Below are positions 8,400 to 17,385 of a stretch of DNA of 51,538 nucleotides, piece by piece. The notes under the pieces were generated by a model. The model worked only from the letters and a program-made list of their open reading frames with translations, had not been told where the DNA came from and searched no databases. The stretch spans positions 1-51,538 of the forward strand of contig CBFIIQ010000022.1 in NCBI GenBank assembly GCA_965662685.1, read 5' to 3'. How positions within the stretch are numbered: the stretch's first letter is position 1; each line of letters begins with the position of its first letter. Both the position numbers and the translations under genes were made by a program. The DNA comes from Eutrophocola sp965662685. Its GTDB lineage: Bacteria; Pseudomonadota; Gammaproteobacteria; Pseudomonadales; Pseudohongiellaceae.

Positions 8400-10475
8400 C
8401 TATGTATTTTGCAAAAAGGAAATATCGGCAATCTGAAGAAACAAGTGGCGTAACTGTTGTAACAGTGATTGCCGATTGTTTCTAATCAGTTCATTATCCG
8501 TATTGACCATAACCTGGTCAAAAAAATCATCGACGTGCTTTTGTAGATTTGCCATGGAAGATAGTGCTGCAGTGTAATTCCGGTTTTCTAACAATGGTTC
8601 CACTTCTTTTAATAACTCTCTGAGTTTGGCTGCAAGTTGTTTCTCGGCAGGTTCAGTCAATAACTTGTCATCTACTTCCAGGGATGGCTGTTGATCAAGT
8701 TTGGAAAGAATATTGGAGACACGCTTGTTTGCCATGGATAGTGCTGCAGATTCATTTAATAGGGAAAATTCCTTCACTGCCTTTATTCTTAGATCAAAGT
8801 CCAGCGGACCGGTTGGACGGACAGCATAAACAGACTGAAATAGATTAGCTGAAACTCCTTCATCTGCATACCAGGCCCGAAACCGTTCGAATATAAAATC
8901 CTGAACAGATTCATGTAAGCCATCTGTAACTGTTAATACGGAATACTGATTAATGGCATTGGTAATACAGGAGGAAAGATCCAGATCAAGTTTCTTTTCG
9001 ACAATGATTCGTAAAATACCAAGAGCCGCGCGTCTGAGAGCATAGGGATCTTTAGAGCCTGTAGGTGGCTGCCCAATTCCAAAAAGTCCTACAATTGTAT
9101 CTAGTCGTTCTGCGAGAGCCAGCGCCATTCCTGTTGCAGTCTCTGGTAATTTATCGCCGGCAAAACGTGGCATATACTGTTCATTCATTGCCATGGCGAC
9201 GTCTTCTGTTTCACCATCATGCGTGGCATAGTAGTAACCCATAATGCCCTGAAGATCAGCAAACTCCCCTACCATACCGGTAAGAAGATCACATTTAGCA
9301 ATCCCGGCAGCTCTGATAACACTGGCCTGATCTGTGCCCATGGTTTTGGCTATATAAGAAGCGAGATTGGCAACTCGCTGTGATTTATCAAAGAGTGTCC
9401 CCAGAGTCTTTTCAAACACCACGGTTTTTAGTGCATCGGTTCTGGATGCGAGGGGGTACTTCTTATCCTGTTCAAAAAAGAAATCTGCATCTGCAAGGCG
9501 TGGTCCAATAACTCTTTCATTACCATTGATGACTACTTCAGGGTTGATACTTTGAATATTGCTCACAGTTATGAAATTAGGTTTGATATTGCCGTGCTCA
9601 TCTTCAAGATAAAAGCATTTCTGGTGTTTTTTCATCGATGAAACCAGCGCTTCTTTAGGCACAGATAAAAAACGTTCATCAAAACTGCCAGTTAAGGCAA
9701 CTGGCCATTCAACCAGGGCTGTAACTTCATTAAGTAATTCTTCGTCGATGATGACCCGGGCATTTATGGTTTTTGCCTGTGCCTGAATCTGGTTGCGAAT
9801 TATTTCTTTTCTGATATTGAAATCAGCAATGACATAACCGGTTTCTGATAATAGTTTTTCATAATCCGCGGGATTATTCAGGGTCAGGTTTTCGGGATGA
9901 TGGAATCGGTGTCCTCGGGTAATATTGCCTGATTCGATACCAAGGATAGAGGCTGGAATAATTTCGTTTCCGAAAAGAACAACTGCCCAGTGTACCGGTC
10001 TTACAAATTCGTTTCTTGAGCTACCCCAGCGCATCCGCTTTGGAATGGGCAAAGCTGACAGTGCGTCGGTAATAATGCCGGGCAATAATTTTTGTATAGA
10101 CTCCCCTGCTCTGGCTGTTTTGAAATACAGCTTGGTGACTTTGCCATCATCTTTTTCTGCTAATTCGGATACTTCTACGCCACATGATCTGGCGAAACCT
10201 TCAGCAGCCTTACTGGGATTTCCTTCTTCGTCAAAAGAGGCTTTTAGCGCAGGTCCAAAACGTTCAATGGTCACATCATCCTGCATGGCTTGAAGATCTT
10301 TTACCAGCACAGCAAGCCTTCTTGGTGTTGCATAAGCAGGGCCCTGTAAAAACGTCAGGTTGTGTTTTTTTAGCCCTTTCTCAATTTCCTGCTGGAAAGA
10401 TTTTGACAGAGAAAACAATGCCTTGGGTGGCAGCTCTTCCGTACCTATTTCTATGAGTAAATCCTGAGTATTCAT
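8400..10475 (-). CDS. glyS: Glycine-tRNA ligase, beta subunit
   Basis: Beta subunit of the bacterial alpha2beta2 glycyl-tRNA synthetase, needed for tRNA recognition. The start (MNTQDLLIEIGTEELPPKAL) and the block KRMRWGSSRNEFVRPVHW are diagnostic, and the C-terminal part is the DALR-type anticodon-binding region. The length of 691 residues is normal. Its ATG overlaps the glyQ stop in a TAATG junction, so the two subunits are translationally coupled. Confidence 0.97.
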   Translation of the reverse strand: MNTQDLLIEIGTEELPPKALFSLSKSFQQEIEKGLKKHNLTFLQGPAYATPRRLAVLVKDLQAMQDDVTIERFGPALKASFDEEGNPSKAAEGFARSCGVEVSELAEKDDGKVTKLYFKTARAGESIQKLLPGIITDALSALPIPKRMRWGSSRNEFVRPVHWAVVLFGNEIIPASILGIESGNITRGHRFHHPENLTLNNPADYEKLLSETGYVIADFNIRKEIIRNQIQAQAKTINARVIIDEELLNEVTALVEWPVALTGSFDERFLSVPKEALVSSMKKHQKCFYLEDEHGNIKPNFITVSNIQSINPEVVINGNERVIGPRLADADFFFEQDKKYPLASRTDALKTVVFEKTLGTLFDKSQRVANLASYIAKTMGTDQASVIRAAGIAKCDLLTGMVGEFADLQGIMGYYYATHDGETEDVAMAMNEQYMPRFAGDKLPETATGMALALAERLDTIVGLFGIGQPPTGSKDPYALRRAALGILRIIVEKKLDLDLSSCITNAINQYSVLTVTDGLHESVQDFIFERFRAWYADEGVSANLFQSVYAVRPTGPLDFDLRIKAVKEFSLLNESAALSMANKRVSNILSKLDQQPSLEVDDKLLTEPAEKQLAAKLRELLKEVEPLLENRNYTAALSSMANLQKHVDDFFDQVMVNTDNELIRNNRQSLLQQLRHLFLQIADISFLQNT

Positions 10476-11431
10476 TATTTGTTCAGCTTCTCATTGAAAT
10501 CATTTAGTGCGTTTTGTCTTAATTCATCAGGAGCGAGCGGAAATCCGAGCCTGGCCCGAGAGTCGAAATAGGCTTGAGCAACCCTGCGAGCCAATGTGCG
10601 TACCCTTAATATATAGCGTTGCCGTTCTGTGACCGAAATTGCTGATCTGGCATCAAGCAAATTGAAATAATGGGAAGCTTTGAGAACCATTTCATAGGCG
10701 GGCAAAACCAGCATGTTATCGATGAGGTACTGACACTGGGTTTCACTGTCATCGAAACCCCTGAACAGGTTATCCACATTGGCGAACTCAAAATTGTAGC
10801 CTGACATTTCCACCTCATTTTGATGGAATACATCACCATAGGTTACAGTGCCATTGGGGGTTTCTGCCCAGACAATATCAAATATGCTATCAACACCCTG
10901 CAAATACATGGCAATTCTCTCAATGCCATAAGTAATTTCGCCGCTGACCGGAAAACACTCAAGACCACCGACCTGTTGGAAATAGGTGAATTGTGTGACT
11001 TCCATGCCATTAAGCCAAACTTCCCAGCCGAGCCCCCAGGCACCTAATGTAGGTGATTCCCAATTATCTTCAACAAACCGAACATCGTGAATTTTAGTGT
11101 CAATACCGAGGTATTTAAGAGATTTTAGATACAAATCTTGAATATTCTCAGGTGAAGGCTTCAATATTACCTGAAACTGGTAATAATGCTGAAGGCGCAT
11201 GGGGTTTTCTCCGTAGCGACTGTCAGTGGGTCTTCTGCAGGGTTGGAGATAGGCGCTATTCCAGCTTTCCGGCCCAATAGCACGCAGGAAGGTGGCCGGG
11301 TGAAAGGTACCCGCACCGACTTCGATATCCAGGGGCTGGATAATCACACAGCCGTGATCAGCCCAGAATTGCTGGAGGGCTAGAATGAGTCCCTGAAACG
11401 TTGACACATCAATGGGTGCCGAATTATTCAA
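10475..11431 (-). CDS. glyQ: Glycine-tRNA ligase, alpha subunit
   Basis: Catalytic alpha subunit of glycyl-tRNA synthetase (class II fold). Conserved blocks include QQFWADHGCVI, EVGAGTFHPATFLR, QPCRRPTDSRYGENP and TYFQQVGG. Start is TTG at 11431-11429, supported by AGGAG six bases upstream; there is no better in-frame ATG. It heads the minus-strand glyQ-glyS-gmhB-plsC group. The 150-base gap to the divergent lpxL-like gene should contain both promoters. Confidence 0.97.
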   Translation of the reverse strand: MNNSAPIDVSTFQGLILALQQFWADHGCVIIQPLDIEVGAGTFHPATFLRAIGPESWNSAYLQPCRRPTDSRYGENPMRLQHYYQFQVILKPSPENIQDLYLKSLKYLGIDTKIHDVRFVEDNWESPTLGAWGLGWEVWLNGMEVTQFTYFQQVGGLECFPVSGEITYGIERIAMYLQGVDSIFDIVWAETPNGTVTYGDVFHQNEVEMSGYNFEFANVDNLFRGFDDSETQCQYLIDNMLVLPAYEMVLKASHYFNLLDARSAISVTERQRYILRVRTLARRVAQAYFDSRARLGFPLAPDELRQNALNDFNEKLNK

Positions 11432-11581
11432 AAATGGCTCCTGAAAGCAGTAAATTCAGATAAAATTGCGCGAGATTTAAAAAGCGCTAATTATGCTAAA
11501 AACCCGCCTTGATAGCGAGAATTAACTGTATTCTGATCTTTGCGAATTATATGAAATGAATACTCTTTCGGACCCTGACAT

Positions 11582-12472
11582 TTGAAGACAATAATTCTGA
11601 AATTTTTCCTGCGTAGTCTGGCACTCCTGCCTTTGGGTATGGCAAGGAGCCTGGGTGCGTTAATTGGTAAAGTTAGTTGGTTAATGTCTTCAAGAATGGC
11701 ACAAACAACATGCATTAATCTGGCAATGTGCTTTCCGGAACTGGAACAAAGTAAGCGCAAGCTTCTAGGTAAAGCCAGTATAATAAATACCTGTCAGACT
11801 ATTTCAGAATGTGGTGCTGCCTGGTCATGGCCCGCTGAAAAAATTATGGAGCATATTTTTGAAGTTGAGGGCCTGGAATTGTTACAACGCTCTCAAGCCG
11901 GAGGAAAAGGGTCAGTAGTGCTCGCCCCCCATTTGGGAAACTGGGAAGTTTTTGGCGTGTATTTAAATACCTGTGGTTGTGGACAGAGCAGCCAGTTATA
12001 TCAGGCGCCCAGAAGCAAGGCGCTGCACGAATTAATATATTCTGCGCGGAGCAGAGTCGGCGCAAAGCTGGTTGCCACAGATACTCGTGGTGTGGCTATG
12101 TTGCTAAAAGCGCTTAAAAGTGGCGAAATTGTGGGAATCTTGCCTGATCAGGTCCCTCCGGAGAGTGGTGGTGATTTTGCGCCCTTTTTTGGCAAACAGG
12201 TACTGACTATGTCGCTGGTTTCCCGCTTGATACAAAAAACCGGCGCAAGCGCTGTAATTGGTTGTGCAGTGAGAGTCAGGTTTGGTAACAAGGCAGGCTG
12301 GAAGATAATTTTTAGAGAGCCAGACAATAATATATATGCCGGGCATATCACAGAATCATTGGTTGGGCTTAACGCCAGTATTGAAAATGTGGTTAATGAG
12401 TTTCCGGAACAGTATCAATGGGAATACAAACGTTTTAAACGTCTGCCACCAGGCGAAAAAAGACCTTACTAG
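11582..12472 (+). CDS. lpxL: Lipid A biosynthesis lauroyl-type acyltransferase (LpxL/HtrB family)
   Basis: Inner-membrane enzyme predicted to add a secondary acyl chain to Kdo-lipid A or its precursor. It has a hydrophobic N-terminal anchor (about residues 6-30), the catalytic HLGNWE box at 117-122 and the downstream PDQVPPESGG and APFFG motifs of the family. Length is 296 residues. The start appears to be TTG, with no clear ribosome-binding site; nearby ATGs are out of frame. In Pseudomonas an htrB homologue sits at the same place beyond glyQ. Acyl-chain specificity (LpxL, LpxM or LpxP type) cannot be read from the sequence. Confidence 0.88.
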   Translation: MKTIILKFFLRSLALLPLGMARSLGALIGKVSWLMSSRMAQTTCINLAMCFPELEQSKRKLLGKASIINTCQTISECGAAWSWPAEKIMEHIFEVEGLELLQRSQAGGKGSVVLAPHLGNWEVFGVYLNTCGCGQSSQLYQAPRSKALHELIYSARSRVGAKLVATDTRGVAMLLKALKSGEIVGILPDQVPPESGGDFAPFFGKQVLTMSLVSRLIQKTGASAVIGCAVRVRFGNKAGWKIIFREPDNNIYAGHITESLVGLNASIENVVNEFPEQYQWEYKRFKRLPPGEKRPY

Positions 12473-12490
12473 GCTGTGCCTTATACTATT

Positions 12491-12510
12491 TTTTGCCCGG
12501 GCGGGCAAAA
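12491..12510. terminator. Possible hairpin terminator after the lpxL-like gene
   Basis: An 8-base stem (TTTTGCCC pairing with GGGCAAAA) with a 4-base loop begins 18 bases after the stop codon. No T-run follows on the plus strand, so termination is unproven. Confidence 0.35.
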
Positions 12511-12650
12511 TACTGGCAAAAATACTGCAGGTGGTTATGGATAGAATGATGAACCGCGGCGGGTGAGTAAAGCAAGCAGTATTAGTAATAGTGATTGAAC
12601 CAAAGGCCGACTAGCGGAATAATTTGTTATCCAGTTAAATGAGTATATAA

Positions 12651-13268
12651 ATGAGCAGACTATTAGATCTTAACGCAGTCGCTGCGGCTAAAATTAATGA
12701 AGCCCCCTACCCTTTTTTTACAGTGGGGCGCTCTGTTTTTGATAAATATGTGGAAGAGGTATTACATGACTTTCCGAAGATAAACTCTGGTGGTAGTTTT
12801 GCATTAAGTGAAGTGACACCGGGTGCCCGTTTCAATGAATTATTAGAAGAACTTAATGGCAGCGCCTTCAGGGAAATAATTTCAGAAAAGCTGCAACTGG
12901 ATTTACGCGACAGACCAATGGTGATCACCCTGCGGGGAGTTTCAAGGGCGAAGGATGGACGAATTCATACAGATTCAAAATCCAAGATGGCAACTATTCT
13001 GATTTACTTTAATGAGCCGTGGACTGCAGAAAACGGAAAACTTCGGGTTCTGGAAAGCGAAAATATGGATGATTATGTAGCCGAGATTTCGCCAGATGCA
13101 GGTGCCATGATTGCTTTTAAGGTGACGGAAAATTGTTGGCATGGCTACCCGGCTTATGAAGGTACCAGGCAGTCGATCCAGATTAATTTTGTTGAAGACG
13201 ATAAAGCAGCAAACAAACATGGCAGGCGTCATGGCTGGACGGCAAAACTTAAAAAATTGCTTTCGTGA
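12651..13268 (+). CDS. Fe(II)/2-oxoglutarate-dependent oxygenase, substrate unknown
   Basis: Small soluble double-stranded beta-helix oxygenase of 205 residues. The iron ligands are visible as HTD at 106-108 and His164 (CWHGYP), with Arg173 as the expected 2-oxoglutarate contact; spacing fits the prolyl-4-hydroxylase-like superfamily. It uses O2 and 2-oxoglutarate to hydroxylate a substrate that the sequence does not reveal. It sits between an lpxL-like acyltransferase and a heptosyltransferase on the same strand, so an LPS or surface-glycan substrate is a reasonable inference; Kdo hydroxylases of this superfamily are known, but this protein is shorter than I recall for them. ATG start at 12651. 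Confidence 0.75.
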   Translation: MSRLLDLNAVAAAKINEAPYPFFTVGRSVFDKYVEEVLHDFPKINSGGSFALSEVTPGARFNELLEELNGSAFREIISEKLQLDLRDRPMVITLRGVSRAKDGRIHTDSKSKMATILIYFNEPWTAENGKLRVLESENMDDYVAEISPDAGAMIAFKVTENCWHGYPAYEGTRQSIQINFVEDDKAANKHGRRHGWTAKLKKLLS

Positions 13269-13345
13269 AGATTGATTATTTATCTGAATAGTTTTGATTA
13301 ACTCCTGAATAAATTTCTTAATTAATTAAAAGAGGCCGAGCTATC

Positions 13346-14395
13346 ATTAAGCGTGTACTTGTTATCAAGTTGACCTCTATGGGCGATTTGATGCATGCCC
13401 TCCCGGCCTTGACTGATGCATGTGAACAATATCCAGAGATTGAATTCGACTGGGTAGTTGATGAAGCCTTTGCAGAAGTACCTTCCTGGCATCCTGCCGT
13501 AAGAAATATATATAGCAGTGCACATCGACGCTGGAAGAAAAATTTTAAATCATCCTGGCAAAAGGGTGAGTTCTCAGCTTTTTGGAAAGACTTGAATATA
13601 AATGATTATGATGTAGTTATTGATGCACAGAATAATGTTAAAAGTTCTTTTATCAGCTTTCTTCGTAAAGGTCATGTGCATGGGATGGATCGTGCAAGCG
13701 TAGCAGAACAACCTGCATTTTTAGCCTATAAATACCGACATTTTATAGATAAAAATCAACATGCCATTGCAAGACAACGAGAGCTTTTTGCTAACGCCCT
13801 GGGTTATAAAATACCCGAAACCCCTGTCAATTATGGAATAAGGCCTGACGCGTTTAAGTTTCCAACAACAGCCGTAGAACCGCCTTTTCTATTTCTGGTA
13901 CACAATGCCAGTTGGACTACAAAATTATGGCCGGAAAAGTACTGGTTTGAATTGATTGGGCTGGCAAAAGAAGAAAACTACAACGTGGTATTGCCCGGTG
14001 GCAACAGTGAAGAACTGGCTAGAGCGAAACTGATTGCTTCCAAACATGACAACGCCTATGCCTTGTCCAGAATGTCATTATCAGAACTTGGCGGGATTAT
14101 CAGTAAAGCTGACGGTGCGATTTGTTGTGATACAGGTCTGGCACATCTGACAGCCATCACCGGAACGCCATCAGTGACAATGTATGGACCAACCAGTGTT
14201 CAGCTTATTGGAACCTATGGCTCTGGACAACAACACCTTGATGCTGAAAATCCGGACTTTACCTGTAGCCCATGTTACAAGAGAAGCTGTAAGTTTTATG
14301 GCCAGGCAAGTGCAATGTCAGCATGTATGGATTCTTTTCAACCAATACAGGTCTGGCAAATGTTACGCGATCAAATGAAAAAATCTGCCGGTTGA
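13346..14395 (+). CDS. waaC: LPS heptosyltransferase I family protein with apparent ATT start
   Basis: GT-B glycosyltransferase that transfers L-glycero-D-manno-heptose to Kdo of the LPS inner core. Family marks are the N-terminal GDLMHALPALTDA, QHAIARQRELFANALGY, and DTGLAHLTAITGTPSVTMYGPTS in the ADP-heptose-binding half. The first ATG/GTG/TTG in frame (TTG-13370) would delete the strand RVLVIKL that begins the Rossmann fold. Eight upstream codons encode exactly this strand, back to ATT-13346 (or ATC-13343), with AGAGG at 13331-13335 and a stop at 13319. I therefore place the start at ATT. ATG here would read MKRVLVIK, so a base error is possible. It may instead be another heptosyltransferase of the same family. 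Confidence 0.85.
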   Translation: MKRVLVIKLTSMGDLMHALPALTDACEQYPEIEFDWVVDEAFAEVPSWHPAVRNIYSSAHRRWKKNFKSSWQKGEFSAFWKDLNINDYDVVIDAQNNVKSSFISFLRKGHVHGMDRASVAEQPAFLAYKYRHFIDKNQHAIARQRELFANALGYKIPETPVNYGIRPDAFKFPTTAVEPPFLFLVHNASWTTKLWPEKYWFELIGLAKEENYNVVLPGGNSEELARAKLIASKHDNAYALSRMSLSELGGIISKADGAICCDTGLAHLTAITGTPSVTMYGPTSVQLIGTYGSGQQHLDAENPDFTCSPCYKRSCKFYGQASAMSACMDSFQPIQVWQMLRDQMKKSAG

Positions 14396-14410
14396 AATGA
14401 AGGTGAAAAA

Positions 14411-15859
14411 TTAATTACGCCAGAAATGGGGTGATAGTAATACCAGCAGGGTGAATACTTCCAGTCTGCCCAGTAACATGCCAAGACAAAGAATCCATTT
14501 AGCCGCATTGGGTACGCTGCCATAATTTTCCGCAACACCGCCAAGTCCTGGCCCCAGGTTATTTATACTGGCGCCCACTGCAGTAAAGGCTGTCGTAATA
14601 TCAAGATCTACGGCAAGCAGTGCCAGTAGCATAGCCATGTAAGCCATAACGTAGACGGAGAAAAATCCCCACACTGATTCTATTACCCGTTCCGGAACAC
14701 GTTGGTTTCCCAACTTGATGGGTATAACCGCATTTGGATGAATCAGTTTTTCAATTTCCCTGAAGCCCTGTTTGATGATCAGCAAAACCCGAATCACTTT
14801 CATGCCACCACCGGTTGATCCGGCGCAACAACCAATAATGGCCATATAAAATAATAAAAAGGGCAGGAAGGTTGGCCAGGAACTGAAGTCCGCAGTACTG
14901 AAACCTGTAGTGGTGGTGATGGAAACTACCTCAAATATTCCTTTGAAAAATGCATCTTCGAAACCATAAGTTCCAGAGAAATACAGGAAAGGAACTGAAA
15001 TCAGGGCAATCACCAACAACATGCCAATATAAAACTTGAATTCAGAATCATCAAAATAATGCTTGATACTTTTATGTTCCCAGGCAAAAAAGTGTAAGGC
15101 AAAATTTATTCCGGAAACGAGCATGAATACTGTGGCAATCATTTCAATAACAGCACTATCAAAATAGGCAATACTGGTATCGTGAGTTGAGAAGCCTCCG
15201 ATGGCTATTGTCGCGAAACTGTGCCCAATTGCATCGAAAAGGCTCATTCCTGCAAAGAAATAGGCTAAAGCACAAAGCATGGTAAGGCTTATATATATAA
15301 GCAAAAGGGCTTTGGCGGTTTCGGTTACACGAGGCAGAAGCTTATTGTCCTTGACTGGTCCCGGGCTTTCCGCACGATATAACTGCATTCCACCTATGCC
15401 AAGCATAGGCAGGATAGCAACTGCGATCGCAATAATTCCCATCCCGCCAAGCCATTGCAGTTGCTGACGATAATACAAAATAGAGCGGGGAAGCTGGTCG
15501 AGACCTGAAAGGACGGTAGCGCCAGTGGTGGTAAGCCCGGATATGGATTCGAAAAATGAATCGGTAACCGACATTTGCAAGGAATCGGTAAATATAAAAG
15601 GAAAACTACCGAACGACCCGAGAACTGTCCAGAACAGGGTGACCACCAGAAAGCAGTCCCGGGTTTTAAGTTCTTTATGGTTATGCATCACCGGTGCCCA
15701 CAGCACAAAACCGGAAAACAAAGTGACAAAGAATGTGGTCAGGAAAGAGTAGATGACACCGTCATCGTAATACCAGGAAACCAGTAGAGGAGGGATCTGG
15801 GCGCAACTGAAGATCATCAGCAGCACACCTAAAATGCGAAAAATAACCGGCAGATTCAT
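14411..15859 (-). CDS. trkH: Trk system potassium uptake protein TrkH
   Basis: Inner-membrane K+ channel subunit of the Trk uptake system. The 482-residue protein has about ten hydrophobic segments and the four pore-loop signatures expected: TTTGATVLSG, GGFSTHD, TTTGFSTADF and NNLGPGLGG. It lies 54 bases downstream of trkA, whose cytoplasmic NAD-binding product gates TrkH. It converges on the heptosyltransferase gene with only 15 bases between them. Confidence 0.95.
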   Translation of the reverse strand: MNLPVIFRILGVLLMIFSCAQIPPLLVSWYYDDGVIYSFLTTFFVTLFSGFVLWAPVMHNHKELKTRDCFLVVTLFWTVLGSFGSFPFIFTDSLQMSVTDSFFESISGLTTTGATVLSGLDQLPRSILYYRQQLQWLGGMGIIAIAVAILPMLGIGGMQLYRAESPGPVKDNKLLPRVTETAKALLLIYISLTMLCALAYFFAGMSLFDAIGHSFATIAIGGFSTHDTSIAYFDSAVIEMIATVFMLVSGINFALHFFAWEHKSIKHYFDDSEFKFYIGMLLVIALISVPFLYFSGTYGFEDAFFKGIFEVVSITTTTGFSTADFSSWPTFLPFLLFYMAIIGCCAGSTGGGMKVIRVLLIIKQGFREIEKLIHPNAVIPIKLGNQRVPERVIESVWGFFSVYVMAYMAMLLALLAVDLDITTAFTAVGASINNLGPGLGGVAENYGSVPNAAKWILCLGMLLGRLEVFTLLVLLSPHFWRN

Positions 15860-15913
15860 TGTATTCCCGTTTTACACCCTGATTTTCTGAGTATTCAGTG
15901 TACTTTTCTGCTG

Positions 15914-17287
15914 CTAAAAAAACGTCAGCCCAACCTGGAATAAGCGCTCCAGTTCGGAAATCCTTTTTTTATCTACCAGGAACATGATTACGTGGTCGTC
16001 GGTTTCAATAACAATATCATCATGGGCAATATAGACCTTGTTGTCCCTGACGATTGCGCCAATAGTTGTCCCTTCGGGTAAATCGATATCTTCTATCTGT
16101 TTGCCGACCACTTTTGAGGTGTGTTTATCTCCATGGGCAATGGCTTCCATAGCTTCCGCAGCACCACGACGCAGAGAATACACATTAACCACATCGCCTC
16201 TGCGCACATGGGTTAGCAGACTGCCTATAGTGGCCTGCTGAGGAGAAATCGCAATATCAATTTCACCACTTTGGATCAAGTCCACATAGGCAGGGTTGGC
16301 AATCAATGTCATGACGCGACCTGCCCCCATACGTTTGGCGAGTAAAGAAGACATGATGTTGGCATCATCATTATTGGTCAGGGCGAGGAAAATATCGGTA
16401 TCTTCAATATTTTCGCCTACCAGCATGTCCATATCCGAAGCATCGCCATGCAGTACGGTAGTGGACTTGAGCTTTTCTGTGAGGTCCTTGCAACGCTCGT
16501 AATCCATTTCAATGACTTTGACCCGATAGCTTTTTTCCAGCAGTGCTGCCAGACGTTCGCCGATGTTACCGCCCCCGGCAATCATGATTTTCTTGTAAGG
16601 CTTGTCTACCCGTCTGAGTTCGCTCATCACATCACGAATATTTTCCCGTGCGGCAATAAAGAAAACCTCGTCACCTTCTTCAATCACCGTATTTCCAGCC
16701 GGGATAATAGGGCGGTTACGGCGGAAAATAGCTGCAACACGCGTATCTACATTGGGCATATGTTCACGCAGGGCTGAAATTTCCTGATTGATTAGCAGGC
16801 CTCCCTGAGTAGCTTTAACACCAACCAGTTGCACCAGGCCATCTGAAAAATCCAGTACCTGCAGGGCTCCAGGAAGGTCAATCAACTTCTGTATGTATAG
16901 GGAAACTTCCTGCTCCGGACTGATTACTACATCAATAGGAATGGCTTCCGGGCTGAAAAGTTTGGGTTCAGCAACATAGGAATTAGAGCGCAAGCGGCAA
17001 ATCTTTTTTGGGGTGCGAAACAGGGAAAAGGCTATCTGGCAAGCTATGAGATTGACTTCATCGCTGTCGGTAATGGCGATGAGCATATCAGCATCACGAG
17101 CACCGGCACTTTCAAGTACTTCCGGATAAGATACCTGGCCTTCAACAGTTGCTATATCGAGCCGATCTTTTAATTCTCTGAGTTTAACCGAGCTGGGGTC
17201 AACGACAGTAATGTCATTGGCTTCCTTGGCAAGGTTTTCGGCCAGCGCTGCCCCTACCTTATTGGCGCCAAGTATTATTATTTTCAT
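15914..17287 (-). CDS. trkA: Trk system potassium uptake regulator TrkA
   Basis: Cytoplasmic regulatory subunit of TrkH. The 457-residue protein is a tandem of two RCK modules: an NAD-binding fold with GANKVG at 8-13 plus a TrkA-C domain, then a second fold with GGGNIG at 238-243 plus another TrkA-C domain. The gene lies between rsmB (98 bases upstream) and trkH, as in the pseudomonad order def-fmt-rsmB-trkA. Confidence 0.96.
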   Translation of the reverse strand: MKIIILGANKVGAALAENLAKEANDITVVDPSSVKLRELKDRLDIATVEGQVSYPEVLESAGARDADMLIAITDSDEVNLIACQIAFSLFRTPKKICRLRSNSYVAEPKLFSPEAIPIDVVISPEQEVSLYIQKLIDLPGALQVLDFSDGLVQLVGVKATQGGLLINQEISALREHMPNVDTRVAAIFRRNRPIIPAGNTVIEEGDEVFFIAARENIRDVMSELRRVDKPYKKIMIAGGGNIGERLAALLEKSYRVKVIEMDYERCKDLTEKLKSTTVLHGDASDMDMLVGENIEDTDIFLALTNNDDANIMSSLLAKRMGAGRVMTLIANPAYVDLIQSGEIDIAISPQQATIGSLLTHVRRGDVVNVYSLRRGAAEAMEAIAHGDKHTSKVVGKQIEDIDLPEGTTIGAIVRDNKVYIAHDDIVIETDDHVIMFLVDKKRISELERLFQVGLTFF

Positions 17288-17385
17288 GAGTGGCGAAAGC
17301 TCCTGCCGACTTCAGATAAACATTCTGAATGATTATAGACAATTAGCAAAATGGCTGAAATGTACTTGTGAACGGGCGCAATTGT

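Noticed and set aside
10770..10778. Perfect DnaA box TTATCCACA inside glyQ
   Set aside because: About 0.4 such 9-mers are expected by chance on both strands of a window this size, and it stands alone within a coding sequence, so a regulatory role is not supported.
13370..13372. TTG as start of the heptosyltransferase
   Set aside because: It would remove the first strand of the Rossmann fold, which is encoded intact just upstream, and has no ribosome-binding site.
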